This document shows, one piece after another, positions 26,810 through 34,656 of a stretch of DNA of 49,524 bases; positions within the stretch are counted from its first letter, which is position 1, and every line of letters begins with the position of its first letter. A program made the position numbers and the translations under genes. The notes under the pieces are model-generated. The model was given only the letters and a program-made list of their open reading frames with translations. It did no database searches and was not told the origin of the DNA. Origin of the DNA: Azohydromonas lata NBRC 102462 (GTDB lineage: Bacteria > Pseudomonadota > Gammaproteobacteria > Burkholderiales > Burkholderiaceae_C); contig NZ_BCTC01000043.1 in assembly GCF_001571085.1 (NCBI RefSeq), positions 1-49,524 on the forward strand, in the 5' to 3' direction.

Positions 26810-28810
26810 ATGGCCTCCACTCTCGAAGTCGTCCTTCTCTATCTCGTCGCCGCCGTGCTCGGCGTGGTGCTGTGCCGCTCCATGAAGCTGCCGCCCATGC
26901 TGGGCTACCTGGCCGTGGGCGTGCTCATTGGGCCCAACGCCCTGGCCCTGGCCAAGGACAGCGCGGGCGTGAAGTACCTGGCCGAGTTCGGCGTGGTCTT
27001 CCTGATGTTCGCCATCGGCCTGGAATTCAACCTGCCCAAGCTGCGCAGCATGCGCACCCTGGTGTTCGGCCTGGGGATGTCGCAGGTGGTGCTGACCATG
27101 GTCGGCGCCGTGCTGGGCCATTTCCTGCTGCTGTTCGCCTTCTCGTTCACGGCGCAGGCCTGGGAGCTGTCGTGGCAAGGCGCGGTGGCGCTGGGCGGCG
27201 CCATCGCCATGTCCAGCACCGCCATCGTCGTGAAGCTCATGGCCGAGCGGCTGGAGCTGGAGAGCGAGCACGGGCGCCGGGTGCTGGGCATCCTGCTGTT
27301 CCAGGACTTGGCCGTGGTGCCGCTGCTGGTGCTCATCCCGGCGCTGGGCGACAGCGGCGGCGAGCTGTGGCGCTCGCTGGGCTTGGCGCTGCTCAAGGCG
27401 GCGGCGCTGCTTGGGCTGCTGCTGTCGGGCGGCCAGAAGCTCATGCGCTGGTGGCTCACGCTGGTGGCACGGCGCAAGAGCGAGGAGCTCTTCGTCCTGA
27501 ACCTGCTGCTGGTGACGCTGGGCCTGGCCTGGCTCACCGAGCACGCCGGGCTGTCGCTGGCGCTGGGCGCCTTCGTGGCGGGCATGCTCATCGCCGAGAC
27601 CGAATACAAGCACCAGGTGGAGACGGACATCCGCCCCTTCCACGACGTGCTGCTGGGCCTGTTCTTCATCACGATAGGCATGAAGCTCGACGGCCGCCCC
27701 ATGCTCACCCAGTGGCCGCTGGTGCTGCTGCTGTCCACGCTGCCGCTGCTGGCCAAGTTCGTCCTGGTGGCGGGGCTGGCGCGCGTCTTCCGCGCACCGC
27801 CCGGCGTGGCGCTGCGCACGGGCCTGTACCTGGCGCAGGCGGGCGAGTTCGGCTTCGTGCTGCTGACGCTGAGCACGGAGCACGGGCTGATCGATCCCAA
27901 GTGGGTGAGCCCGGTGCTGGCCAGCATGGTGCTGTCCATGCTGGTGACGCCCTTCGTGATCATGCATGCCGACCGCATCGTGATGCGGCTCTCCGCCACG
28001 GACTGGATGATGCAGTCGGTGCAGCTGACCACCATCGCCAAGAAGTCCATGCGCAACGAGGCGCACGTGATCATCTGCGGCTACGGGCGCAGCGGGCAGA
28101 CGCTGGCGCGGCTGCTGGAGGCCGAGCACATCCCCTACATGGCGCTGGACCTGGACCCCGACCGCGTGCGCCAGGCCGCGGCCGCCGGCCAGAGCGTGGT
28201 CTTTGGCGACGCGGCGCGGCTGCGCAGCCTCATGGCCGCGGGCCTGGCCCGCGCCAGCGCCGTGGTGGTGAGCTACCACGACACGCCCTCGGCGCTGCGG
28301 GTCTTGAGCCTCGTGCACGAGCACGCGCCGCACGTGCCGGTGGTGGTGCGCACGGTGGACGACAGCGACCTGGAAACGCTGCGCGCCGCCGGCGCCACCG
28401 AGGTGGTGCCGGAGTCGCTGGAAGGCTCCCTCATGCTGGCCAGCCACGCGCTGGCGCTGGTGGGCGTGCCCGTGCGCCGCGTCATCCGCCTCACGCGCGA
28501 CGCGCGCGATGCGCGCTACGGCCTGCTGCGCGGCTTCTTCCACGGCGCCGACGACGACCAGACGCTGGAGGAGCGCCAGCAGGCGCGGCTGGCCACGGTC
28601 AACCTGCCCGCGGCCGCCGCCAGCCTGGACCAGACCCTGGGCGACCTGGCGCTGCACGCGCTGGGCGTGCGCACGCTCTCCATCCGCCGCGCCGCCGGCC
28701 AGGTGGTGCCCGCCAACGACGCCATCGTCCTGCACTCCGGCGACACGCTGGTGCTTTCCGGCATGCCGGAAGCCCTGGCCCTGGCCGAGGACAAGCTGCT
28801 GCGCGGCTGA
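26810..28810 (+). CDS. KefB-type monovalent cation:proton antiporter with RCK domain (CPA2)
   Basis: This is a 666-residue protein. About 12 transmembrane helices form a Na+/H+ exchanger-fold domain (residues 1-390), including LPPMLGYLAVGVLIGP, FAIGLEFNL and AMSSTAIVVKLM. A cytoplasmic RCK/TrkA-N Rossmann domain begins at ~420 (IICGYGRSGQTLARLLE), and an RCK-C-like domain ends the chain (VNLPAAAASLDQTLGDL ... LHSGDTLVLSG). This is the layout of KefB/KefC-like K+ efflux systems, likely gated by a nucleotide. A KefF/KefG partner is not seen nearby. It is divergent from kdsD, an arrangement common in Burkholderiales. Confidence 0.93.
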   Translation: MASTLEVVLLYLVAAVLGVVLCRSMKLPPMLGYLAVGVLIGPNALALAKDSAGVKYLAEFGVVFLMFAIGLEFNLPKLRSMRTLVFGLGMSQVVLTMVGAVLGHFLLLFAFSFTAQAWELSWQGAVALGGAIAMSSTAIVVKLMAERLELESEHGRRVLGILLFQDLAVVPLLVLIPALGDSGGELWRSLGLALLKAAALLGLLLSGGQKLMRWWLTLVARRKSEELFVLNLLLVTLGLAWLTEHAGLSLALGAFVAGMLIAETEYKHQVETDIRPFHDVLLGLFFITIGMKLDGRPMLTQWPLVLLLSTLPLLAKFVLVAGLARVFRAPPGVALRTGLYLAQAGEFGFVLLTLSTEHGLIDPKWVSPVLASMVLSMLVTPFVIMHADRIVMRLSATDWMMQSVQLTTIAKKSMRNEAHVIICGYGRSGQTLARLLEAEHIPYMALDLDPDRVRQAAAAGQSVVFGDAARLRSLMAAGLARASAVVVSYHDTPSALRVLSLVHEHAPHVPVVVRTVDDSDLETLRAAGATEVVPESLEGSLMLASHALALVGVPVRRVIRLTRDARDARYGLLRGFFHGADDDQTLEERQQARLATVNLPAAAASLDQTLGDLALHALGVRTLSIRRAAGQVVPANDAIVLHSGDTLVLSGMPEALALAEDKLLRG

Positions 28811-28885
28811 CGCGCACGGCCAGCCGCTCGCGCGCCCTGCGGGCGCCGGCCTTGCCGGTAGCCGCATCCGTTGCCGTCCCCAACA

Positions 28886-29542
28886 ATGCCGCCCGCCATG
28901 CCCCCTGCCCCGGTTTTTCATCCCCGCCCCATGGAAGACGGCAGGCCCGTGCCGCTGCACCACCCCAGCGCGCCCACGCCGCTGGCCACCTGGCTGGACG
29001 CGCAGGCCATTGCCACCGCCGTCCCCGACGGCCCGCTGCCGGCGCTGCTCAACGGCGTGCCGCTGGCGCCCGCCACGGCACTGCCCACCGACGCGGCCGG
29101 CTGGGAAGCGCTGGCCGCCGCCTCGCCCGCCTTCGACGAGCCGCCCTACCCCGCCGTGTCCACCTTGCAAGCCGCCGCCGGCGTGGCCATTGAGGAAAGC
29201 GATGGCCGCCTCTGGCTGGTGGCGCCCAGCAACGCGTACGGCGGCTACGCCTGCACGCTGCCCAAGGGCCGCGTCGATCCGGGCTTGTCGCTGCGCGCCA
29301 CGGCGGTGAAGGAGGCGCTGGAGGAAGCCGGGTTGCTGGTGCAACTCCACGGTTTCCTGGCCGATTGCCGCCGCACCCAGACGCTCACCCGCTACTACCT
29401 CGCCCGCCGCATCGCCGGCCACCCCGGCGCCATGTGCTGGGAATCCCAGGCCGTGCACCTGGTGCCGCGCGCGCGGCTGGACGACTTCCTCACCCACCCC
29501 AGCGACGCGCCGCTGCTGCAGCTGCTGGGATCGGCCGGCTGA
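28886..29542 (+). CDS. NUDIX hydrolase-like protein with degenerate Nudix box
   Basis: This is a ~218-residue protein. The C-terminal 120 residues fit a Nudix fold: VAIEESDGRLWLVAPSNAY then LPKGRVDPGLSLRATAVKEA with LEEAGLLV following. Against the consensus GX5EX7REUXEEXGU, the central Glu residues (E16, E19, E20) remain, but the first Glu is Leu and the Arg is Lys, so activity may be weak or altered. The N-terminal ~95 residues are Pro/Ala-rich with no recognisable domain. The start is uncertain: ATG 28886 or 28898, neither with a ribosome site; TTG 28871 is also possible. It ends 76 bases after the antiporter gene plus its own length, facing the candidate origin. Confidence 0.75.
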   Translation: MPPAMPPAPVFHPRPMEDGRPVPLHHPSAPTPLATWLDAQAIATAVPDGPLPALLNGVPLAPATALPTDAAGWEALAAASPAFDEPPYPAVSTLQAAAGVAIEESDGRLWLVAPSNAYGGYACTLPKGRVDPGLSLRATAVKEALEEAGLLVQLHGFLADCRRTQTLTRYYLARRIAGHPGAMCWESQAVHLVPRARLDDFLTHPSDAPLLQLLGSAG

Positions 29543-29734
29543 CCACCGGTCCGCCCCAGGCGGTGCCGCACCCAAATGAACAAGGCTGTGGACAGTCGCG
29601 TGGACAACTTTCGCTTGTCCACAAGCCCCATGGCATCGCCCCAAGTTGTTGTATCGGCGGCATGCGCCAAGGCGCTGTTCAACACACAGGCTTGTGCTCG
29701 CCGCAAGCGGTTGACAACTCAGGGAATAAACAGG

Positions 29735-29743
29735 TTATCCACA
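29735..29743 (+). promoter_or_regulatory. Perfect DnaA box in candidate oriC
   Basis: TTATCCACA matches the E. coli R1-type DnaA box exactly. It sits at the left edge of the AT-rich stretch. Confidence 0.75.
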
Positions 29744-29939
29744 GAAAGGGGGGAGCCTCTACCACGACCACCAATTCAAATTTCATTCATCAGGAAAGAG
29801 AAATCAACGTTCCCTTCAAGCTCACCAGAACAAGGCAACTGCGCAAGACGAAAACCGCATGAATTCTCGTTTTACAGGGTATTGGAAGAACTAACCACCA
29901 ACAAAAGGCTGTTGAGAACGTGTGAATTACTACTTTGAA

Positions 29940-29948
29940 TGTGAATAA
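29940..29948 (-). promoter_or_regulatory. DnaA box (TTATTCACA) in candidate oriC
   Basis: The minus strand reads TTATTCACA, which satisfies the relaxed consensus TTWTNCACA. It lies at the right edge of the AT-rich stretch. Confidence 0.6.
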
Positions 29949-29997
29949 TCCGTAGAAAATTCGGAGTTGGTTTCCGCCCTCAAGCTCAACTGGACAC

Positions 29998-30020
29998 AAA
30001 AAAGCCCGCGCAAGGCGGGC
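29998..30020 (-). terminator. Rho-independent terminator after mnmE
   Basis: Stem GCCCGC / GCGGGC (30004-30009 and 30015-30020) followed on the minus strand by six T. It stops mnmE transcription from entering the candidate origin. Confidence 0.8.
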
Positions 30021-30103
30021 CAGGAAAGCTCGTGAAGGATTTCACGGTGACGAGGCCGTTCGGCGCCCGGGCCAGGAGGCCCTGCCGTGGCGCCGCAGCC
30101 ACG

Positions 30104-31510
30104 TCACTTGCCGATACAGAAGCGGCTGAAGATTTCGCCGAGTAAATCGTCGGCGGAGAAGGCGCCCGTGATCTCGCCCAACGCGTTGTGCGCCAGGCGC
30201 AGCTCCTCGGCGAAGAGGTCCAGCGGCGGTTGCGGCGAGTCGATGTGCGCCGCGGCGTACTCCAGGTGCTCGCGCGTGCGGCGCAGCGCCTGCACGTGGC
30301 GTGTGCGGGCGATGAAGACCCCTTCCGGGCTCGCGTGCCAGCCCGCGCGCTCCAGCAAGGCGGCGCGCAGGGCGTCCAGGCCCTGCCCGCTCTTGGCGCA
30401 CAGGGCGAGGCTGCCGGCGGGCGCGCTGCCCAGGTCGGCCTTGTTGTAGACGTGCAGCACGCGCTCGGCGCCGGCTTGGGCGCTGTCCAGCCCCAGGCGC
30501 TGGGCGATCTGGGCCTCCGCCGCGTCGTAGTCCGCCTCGCCCAGGCGGGAGAGGTCGTGCAGGAAGATCACCGCGTCGGCCTCCTGGATGGCCTGCCAGC
30601 TGCGCTCTATGCCTATGCGCTCCACCTCGTCGGCGTGCTCCTCGCGCAGGCCGGCGGTGTCTATGACGTGCAGCGGCACGCCCTGGATCTGTATCGTCTC
30701 GCGCACCCGGTCGCGTGTGGTGCCCGCAATCGGCGTGACGATGGCCAGCTCCGCCCCCGCCAGCGCGTTGAGCAGGGAGCTCTTGCCCACGTTGGGCTGA
30801 CCGGCCAGCACCACCTTGATGCCCTCGCGCAGCAGCGCACCCTGGCGCGCGCGGTCCAGCACGCCGTCCAGCGTGGCGGTGATGCGCGTGAGCTGCCCGC
30901 GCGCGTCGGCCTGCTGCAGGAAGTCGATCTCCTCCTCCGGGAAGTCCAGCGTCGCCTCCACCAGCATGCGCAGCTTTACAACCCGCTCGCGCAGCGTCTC
31001 GATCTCCACGGAGAAGGCGCCGCTCAGGGACCGGCCCGCCGAGCGCGCCGCGGCCTCGGTGCTGGCGTCTATGAGGTCGGCCACGGCCTCGGCCTGGGCC
31101 AGGTCCAGCTTGCCGTTGAGGAAGGCCCGCTCGGTGAACTCGCCCGGCTCGGCCAGGCGCAGCCGCGGCAGCAGGGCGCGGCCGTCGGCACCGGGCCCGG
31201 CGGCCACTTGCAGGCAGCGCGCCAGCAGCAGTTGCAGCAGCACGGGGCCGCCGTGCGCCTGCAGCTCCAGCACGTCCTCGCCGGTGTAGGACTGGGGGCC
31301 GGGGAAGAACAGGGCCAGGCCCTGGTCGATGGGCTGGCCGTCCTCGGCCAGGAAAGGGCCGTAGGCGGCGTGGCGCGGCTTCAGCGCGCGGCCGCAGAGC
31401 GTCTCGGCCAGGGGCGCGAGGCCGCGGCCGGAGACGCGGACGATGCCCACGGCGCCGCGCCCGGGCGCGGTGGCGATGGCGACGATGGGGTCCTGGTGGC
31501 GGGCAAGCAT
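30104..31510 (-). CDS. mnmE: tRNA modification GTPase MnmE
   Basis: This is a 468-residue GTPase that, with MnmG, installs 5-carboxymethylaminomethyl groups on the wobble uridine of certain tRNAs. The N-terminal TrmE domain binds the folate donor. The G domain is inserted in a helical domain: G1 GQPNVGKS (237-244), switch region [11 protein letters not shown]3 DTAGLR, G4 NKADL. The C-terminal CIGK (Cys465) is the invariant end motif of the family. Length is normal. MnmG is not in the window. It is the last gene of the leftward rpmH-rnpA-yidD-yidC-mnmE series, but a terminator separates it from yidC, so it has its own promoter within ~80 bases. Confidence 0.97.
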   Translation of the reverse strand: MLARHQDPIVAIATAPGRGAVGIVRVSGRGLAPLAETLCGRALKPRHAAYGPFLAEDGQPIDQGLALFFPGPQSYTGEDVLELQAHGGPVLLQLLLARCLQVAAGPGADGRALLPRLRLAEPGEFTERAFLNGKLDLAQAEAVADLIDASTEAAARSAGRSLSGAFSVEIETLRERVVKLRMLVEATLDFPEEEIDFLQQADARGQLTRITATLDGVLDRARQGALLREGIKVVLAGQPNVGKSSLLNALAGAELAIVTPIAGTTRDRVRETIQIQGVPLHVIDTAGLREEHADEVERIGIERSWQAIQEADAVIFLHDLSRLGEADYDAAEAQIAQRLGLDSAQAGAERVLHVYNKADLGSAPAGSLALCAKSGQGLDALRAALLERAGWHASPEGVFIARTRHVQALRRTREHLEYAAAHIDSPQPPLDLFAEELRLAHNALGEITGAFSADDLLGEIFSRFCIGK

Positions 31511-31537
31511 GGTTCGGATTGTGGAGCGCCAAAGAAA

Positions 31538-31560
31538 ACGCCCCGCGGTGGGCGGGGCGT
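31538..31560 (-). terminator. Rho-independent terminator after yidC
   Basis: Stem ACGCCCCGC / GCGGGGCGT with a short loop, followed on the minus strand by TTTTCTTT. It lies 28 bases beyond the yidC stop. Confidence 0.83.
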
Positions 31561-31588
31561 CGGAGTCAGGGCGTGAAGGCTGGAGGCC

Positions 31589-33253
31589 TTACTTGGTCAC
31601 GCCCAATCGCTTGTTGATCACGTACTGCTGCGCGATGGACAGCAGGTTGTTGGTCAGCCAGTACAGCACCAGGCCGGCCGGGAAGGTGAAGAACATCACC
31701 GAGAACACCAGCGGCATGATCCACATCATCTTGGCCTGCGTGGGGTCCGGTGGCGTGGGGTTCAGCCAGGTCTGCAGCAGCGTGGAGGCCGTCATCAGCA
31801 GCGGCAGGATGTAGAACGGGTCCTTGGCCGAGAGGTCGGTGATCCAGCCCAGCCAGGGCGCGTTGCGCATCTCCACCGAGCTCAGCAGCACCCAGTACAG
31901 GGCGATGAAGAAGGGCATCTGGATGAAGATGGGCAGGCAGCCGCCCAGCGGGTTGACCTTCTCCTCGCGGTAGATGCGCATCATCTCGGTCTGCATCTTC
32001 TGCGGGTCGCTCTTGTAGCGCTCGCGCAGTTCCTGCACCCGCGGGTTGACCGCCTTCATCTTCGCCATCGACTTGTAGGCGTTGGCGTTGAGCCAGTAGA
32101 AGGCGATCTTGAGCAGGACGACCAGGGCGATGATGGACCAGCCCCAGTTCTTCAGCACGCTGTGCAGCTTGTCCAGCAGCCAGAACAGCGGCTTGGACAG
32201 GATGGCGAAGTAGCCGTAGTCCTTGACCAGCTCCAGGCCCGGGGCGATGGCTTCCAGGCGCTTTTCCTCCTGCGGGCCGGCGAAGAGCTGCGTGTCCTGG
32301 GCCTTGGTGGCGCCGGGGGCGACTTCGCCCAGCGGCAGCACCATGGCGATGGAGTACAGGTCCTCGGCGAGCTTGGCGCTGCGGAACTCGCGCGGCTGCG
32401 GCTGGTTCACCAGCCAGGCCGAGGCGTAGTAGTGCTGGACCATGGCGACCCAGCCGCTGTCGGCGCGCTTCTCGAAATCGGCCGTGCCCTTGGCGAGGTC
32501 CTTGAAGTCCACCTTCTGGTACTTCTTGGTGTCGGTGTAGACGGCCGGGCCGGTGAAGGTCGAGTAGAACGACGAGCCGCCGGGCAGCGCCTTGTTGTCG
32601 CGCACCAGTTGCAGGTAGAGCTGCGGCGCCACGGGAGCGGCGGAGCGGTTGATGACCTCGTGGCGCACGCCCACCGTGTACTCGCCGCGGCGGAAGGTGT
32701 AGGTCTTGACCAGCTGCACACCATTGACCTCGGCGGACTCGAAGCGAACCTGCAGCTCGTTGCCGTCCTTGAGCTCACGCGCGCCCGGGGCCACCGTCAT
32801 GGGCGTGAGGTGGGTGGGCAGTGGCGCGCCGGTGGCCGAGACCAGGCCGGTCTGGGCCAGGTAGGTGCGCTCGGCGCTGCGGTCGAACAGGACGACGCGC
32901 TTGTTCGGGTCGTGGTCGTCCGCTTGCGTGAGCAGCTCCAGGCGCACGAGGTCGCCGCCCAAGCTGCTGAGCGTGGCCTTGACCACGTCGGTGGTGATGG
33001 TCACGTTCTCGGCCGCGGCCGGTGCGGCTGCGGCCGCCACCGGGGCGGCGCCCGGCGCGGCGGCCGTGGCCGTGGCGGCGGGTGCGGGCACGCTGGCCGG
33101 CGGGGCCGAGCCGGCGCCCGCGGCCGGGGCCGTGGCGGTGGTGCGCGGGCCGAAGAACGAGGGCTGGCCGTTGTGCTTGTTCCACGCGTCCCACAGGAGG
33201 ACGAGCGACATCGTGAACACCACCCACAGCAGGGTGCGGCGTATATCGGTCAT
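31589..33253 (-). CDS. yidC: Membrane protein insertase YidC
   Basis: This is a 554-residue inner-membrane insertase. An N-terminal helix (TLLWVVFTMSLVLLWDAW) anchors a large periplasmic P1 beta-sandwich domain, followed by five helices of the Oxa1 core (from ~residue 345: WGWSIIALVVLLKIAFYWLN ... VNPLGGCLPIFIQMPFFIAL ... FPAGLVLYWLTNNLLSI). A Pro/Ala-rich linker (about 40-100) separates the first helix from P1. The ATG at 33253 overlaps the yidD stop (TCAT on the plus strand), so the two are coupled; the longer frame upstream is the yidD overlap. Confidence 0.97.
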   Translation of the reverse strand: MTDIRRTLLWVVFTMSLVLLWDAWNKHNGQPSFFGPRTTATAPAAGAGSAPPASVPAPAATATAAAPGAAPVAAAAAPAAAENVTITTDVVKATLSSLGGDLVRLELLTQADDHDPNKRVVLFDRSAERTYLAQTGLVSATGAPLPTHLTPMTVAPGARELKDGNELQVRFESAEVNGVQLVKTYTFRRGEYTVGVRHEVINRSAAPVAPQLYLQLVRDNKALPGGSSFYSTFTGPAVYTDTKKYQKVDFKDLAKGTADFEKRADSGWVAMVQHYYASAWLVNQPQPREFRSAKLAEDLYSIAMVLPLGEVAPGATKAQDTQLFAGPQEEKRLEAIAPGLELVKDYGYFAILSKPLFWLLDKLHSVLKNWGWSIIALVVLLKIAFYWLNANAYKSMAKMKAVNPRVQELRERYKSDPQKMQTEMMRIYREEKVNPLGGCLPIFIQMPFFIALYWVLLSSVEMRNAPWLGWITDLSAKDPFYILPLLMTASTLLQTWLNPTPPDPTQAKMMWIMPLVFSVMFFTFPAGLVLYWLTNNLLSIAQQYVINKRLGVTK

Positions 33254-33579
33254 GGAGATTTCCGGGTCGGAAGGGAATCGGCGGACGACGGCATCGAGGC
33301 CGTCGCCGGCGTGCGCAGCAGCCGCGTGAACAGGCGCGGCGGCTGTGCCGGCACGGGGTCGTGGCCACCGGCGCACCAGGGGTGGCAGCGCAGGAGGCGG
33401 GCGGTGGTCATGTAGGCGCCGGCGGCGGCGCCGTGGCGCTCCAGCGCTTGCAGCGCGTAGGCCGAGCAGGTGGGCTCGAAGCGGCAGGCGCTGCCCAGCC
33501 AGGGGCTCAGCAGCAGCCGGTAGCCGCGCACCAGGCCGATGAGCAGTCGCTGCGGCAGTTGGGCGAGGGGCGCGGCCAT
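33250..33579 (-). CDS. yidD: Membrane protein insertion efficiency factor YidD
   Basis: This is a 109-residue protein of the YidD (DUF37) family, which assists YidC-dependent insertion. The amphipathic N-terminus and core motif are visible: RLLIGLVRGYRLLLSPWLG, then CRFEPTCSAYALQALERHGA and LLRCHPWCAGGHDPVP. The four conserved Cys of the family are present. The C-terminal ~25 residues are a low-complexity tail. The Met at 33579 (MAAPLAQLPQRLL) fits the family N-terminus; the open frame further upstream is shadow of rnpA. It overlaps the yidC start by 4 bases. Confidence 0.92.
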   Translation of the reverse strand: MAAPLAQLPQRLLIGLVRGYRLLLSPWLGSACRFEPTCSAYALQALERHGAAAGAYMTTARLLRCHPWCAGGHDPVPAQPPRLFTRLLRTPATASMPSSADSLPTRKSP

Positions 33580-33647
33580 GGCGTCTTGCTCAGGCGTGAA
33601 GGTGCGGCTGGCGGCTGCGGTGGGCGCGAAACGGCGGCGCGCGCCGT

Positions 33648-34073
33648 TCAGGGCCGGATGCGGCCCAGCAGTTGCTCCATCTCCGCGCGTACTTGGACGC
33701 GCAGCGCGTCGGAGGCTGCGGAGGGGAAGCGCTTGAGGTCTATGGGCGCGCGCAAGCGCAGCACCCACTGCCCCGGAGGCAGGTGCTGTTGATGGCGCCG
33801 CAGGGCTTCTCGCATCTGGCGCTTGATGAGGCTGCGCGTGACGGCACGGCGGGCGTGGCGCTTGGGCACCACCAGTCCCAGCCACCAGCCGGCAACCAAG
33901 TCATCCACAGGGGCCTTGGGCATGTCGCCCTGGGCTGTTGACAACTCGGCCGCCGCGGGTGCAGGGCCGGGGCGCTGGCGCAGATGGTGCACCGCGAAAA
34001 GCGGGCTGCGCGAGAGCTGCCGGGTCTGCAGCACGCGCTGGAAGTCGGCCGCGCTGGTGAGGCGGCCGATCAC
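33648..34073 (-). CDS. rnpA: Ribonuclease P protein component RnpA
   Basis: This ~141-residue basic protein is the protein subunit of RNase P, which matures tRNA 5' ends. The central segment LGLVVPKRHARRAVTRSLIK then RQMREALRRH matches the RNR-type signature, with Ser where most members have Asn in the R-N-x-x-K-R motif. No ATG is available; the GTG at 34073 (reading VIGRLTSAADFQRVL) lies 17 bases after the rpmH stop and gives the normal size. A CTG further upstream overlapping the rpmH stop is an alternative. A ~35-residue insertion (AELSTAQGDMPKAPVDD region) makes it slightly longer than E. coli RnpA. Confidence 0.88.
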   Translation of the reverse strand: MIGRLTSAADFQRVLQTRQLSRSPLFAVHHLRQRPGPAPAAAELSTAQGDMPKAPVDDLVAGWWLGLVVPKRHARRAVTRSLIKRQMREALRRHQQHLPPGQWVLRLRAPIDLKRFPSAASDALRVQVRAEMEQLLGRIRP

Positions 34074-34090
34074 CGTGCGCTGGTCCGCGC

Positions 34091-34225
34091 TCAGACGGCC
34101 AGGCGCTTGCGGCCCTTGGCGCGGCGGGCGTTGATGACGGCGCGGCCGCCGCGGGTCTTCATGCGCACCAGGAAACCGTGGGTACGGGCGCGGCGGGTCT
34201 TGGAAGGCTGGTAGGTACGTTTCAT
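34091..34225 (-). CDS. rpmH: 50S ribosomal protein L34
   Basis: This is the 44-residue ribosomal protein L34, beginning [20 protein letters not shown] and ending KGRKRLAV. It matches the family end to end. It is the first gene of the leftward rpmH-rnpA-yidD-yidC operon and is divergent from dnaA, the standard arrangement. The promoter must lie in 34226-34600. Confidence 0.97.
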   Translation of the reverse strand: MKRTYQPSKTRRARTHGFLVRMKTRGGRAVINARRAKGRKRLAV

Positions 34226-34586
34226 GGCCATGGCGAAATCCTCGGCAGTGTTCTCGGGAAGGGGCCCGGGTCAGGGTCGCTCCCGGAAGCCCGTGCAGTT
34301 CTTGGAAAGTTCTGCACAAGGCGGCCGCGTCGCGACGGCGCGCAAGGGTATCGGCTGTTGCGGCCCGTGCCCGCACTGGACTTGGCCCAGGTTTGTCCTG
34401 GAGCAAGTGCGTGAAGCAGGAGTTAGTTCTCCGCCGCGCGGGCCCGGCGCAAAGGCTCGATGGGCTCGGGTGGACGCAAGGCCGCACCCGAAATCTCGCG
34501 CATCCGGGAAACCCGCGATTACAGCAGAAGCGAGGCGCACGGTCAACGTGGCGAGCAACATCCCCTGTTGACGACTTGAGCCGATC

Positions 34587-34595
34587 TGTGGATAA
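34587..34595 (-). promoter_or_regulatory. Perfect DnaA box upstream of dnaA
   Basis: The plus strand reads TGTGGATAA (TTATCCACA on the minus strand), 27 bases upstream of the putative dnaA -10. This is where DnaA could repress its own gene. Confidence 0.75.
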
Positions 34596-34647
34596 CCACC
34601 GCCTCGCACCGCGGCGGACCCGTACAATCCCGCCGCTCATGAAAGAG

Positions 34648-34656
34648 TTTTCCACA
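34648..34656 (+). promoter_or_regulatory. DnaA box abutting the dnaA start codon
   Basis: TTTTCCACA (consensus TTWTNCACA) ends at the base before ATG 34657, where binding could block transcription or ribosome access. Confidence 0.6.

Larger units (their letters stand above)
29543..29997. other. oriC: Candidate chromosomal replication origin (oriC)
   Basis: This gap lies between convergent genes and has no plausible coding frame. It contains a perfect DnaA box TTATCCACA (29735-29743), a second consensus-class box TGTGAATAA on the other strand sense (29940-29948), a one-mismatch box TTGTCCACA (29615-29623) and weaker boxes at 29587-29595 and 29599-29607. Between and beyond them the sequence (29762-29965) is strikingly AT-rich for this chromosome, suitable as an unwinding element. 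Position 5 kb from dnaA and next to mnmE fits proteobacterial origins. The competing site is the rpmH-dnaA gap, which has fewer AT-rich stretches. GC-skew inversion would decide. Confidence 0.6.
34226..34656. promoter_or_regulatory. rpmH-dnaA divergent control region
   Basis: This ~430-base gap carries promoters for rpmH (leftward) and dnaA (rightward). TACAAT at 34623-34628 is a good -10 for dnaA. A perfect DnaA box lies at 34587-34595 and another at 34648-34656. TTGACG at 34568-34573 is too far from that -10 to pair with it. Near rpmH there is a dyad GTGCAG...CTGCAC (34293-34317) of unknown meaning. It is less AT-rich than the 29.5-30.0 kb gap. Confidence 0.6.

Noticed and set aside
26725-26820. 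Longer kdsD start at ATG 26820 or 26811
   Set aside because: It would overlap the divergent antiporter start, add residues absent from the family and leave no promoter; GTG 26724 gives the usual 328 residues.
25994-29644. A 1216-codon open frame on the minus strand opposite the antiporter and NUDIX genes
   Set aside because: It is Gln/His/Arg/Ala-rich low-complexity sequence with no domain and is the antisense shadow of well-supported plus-strand genes in GC-rich DNA.
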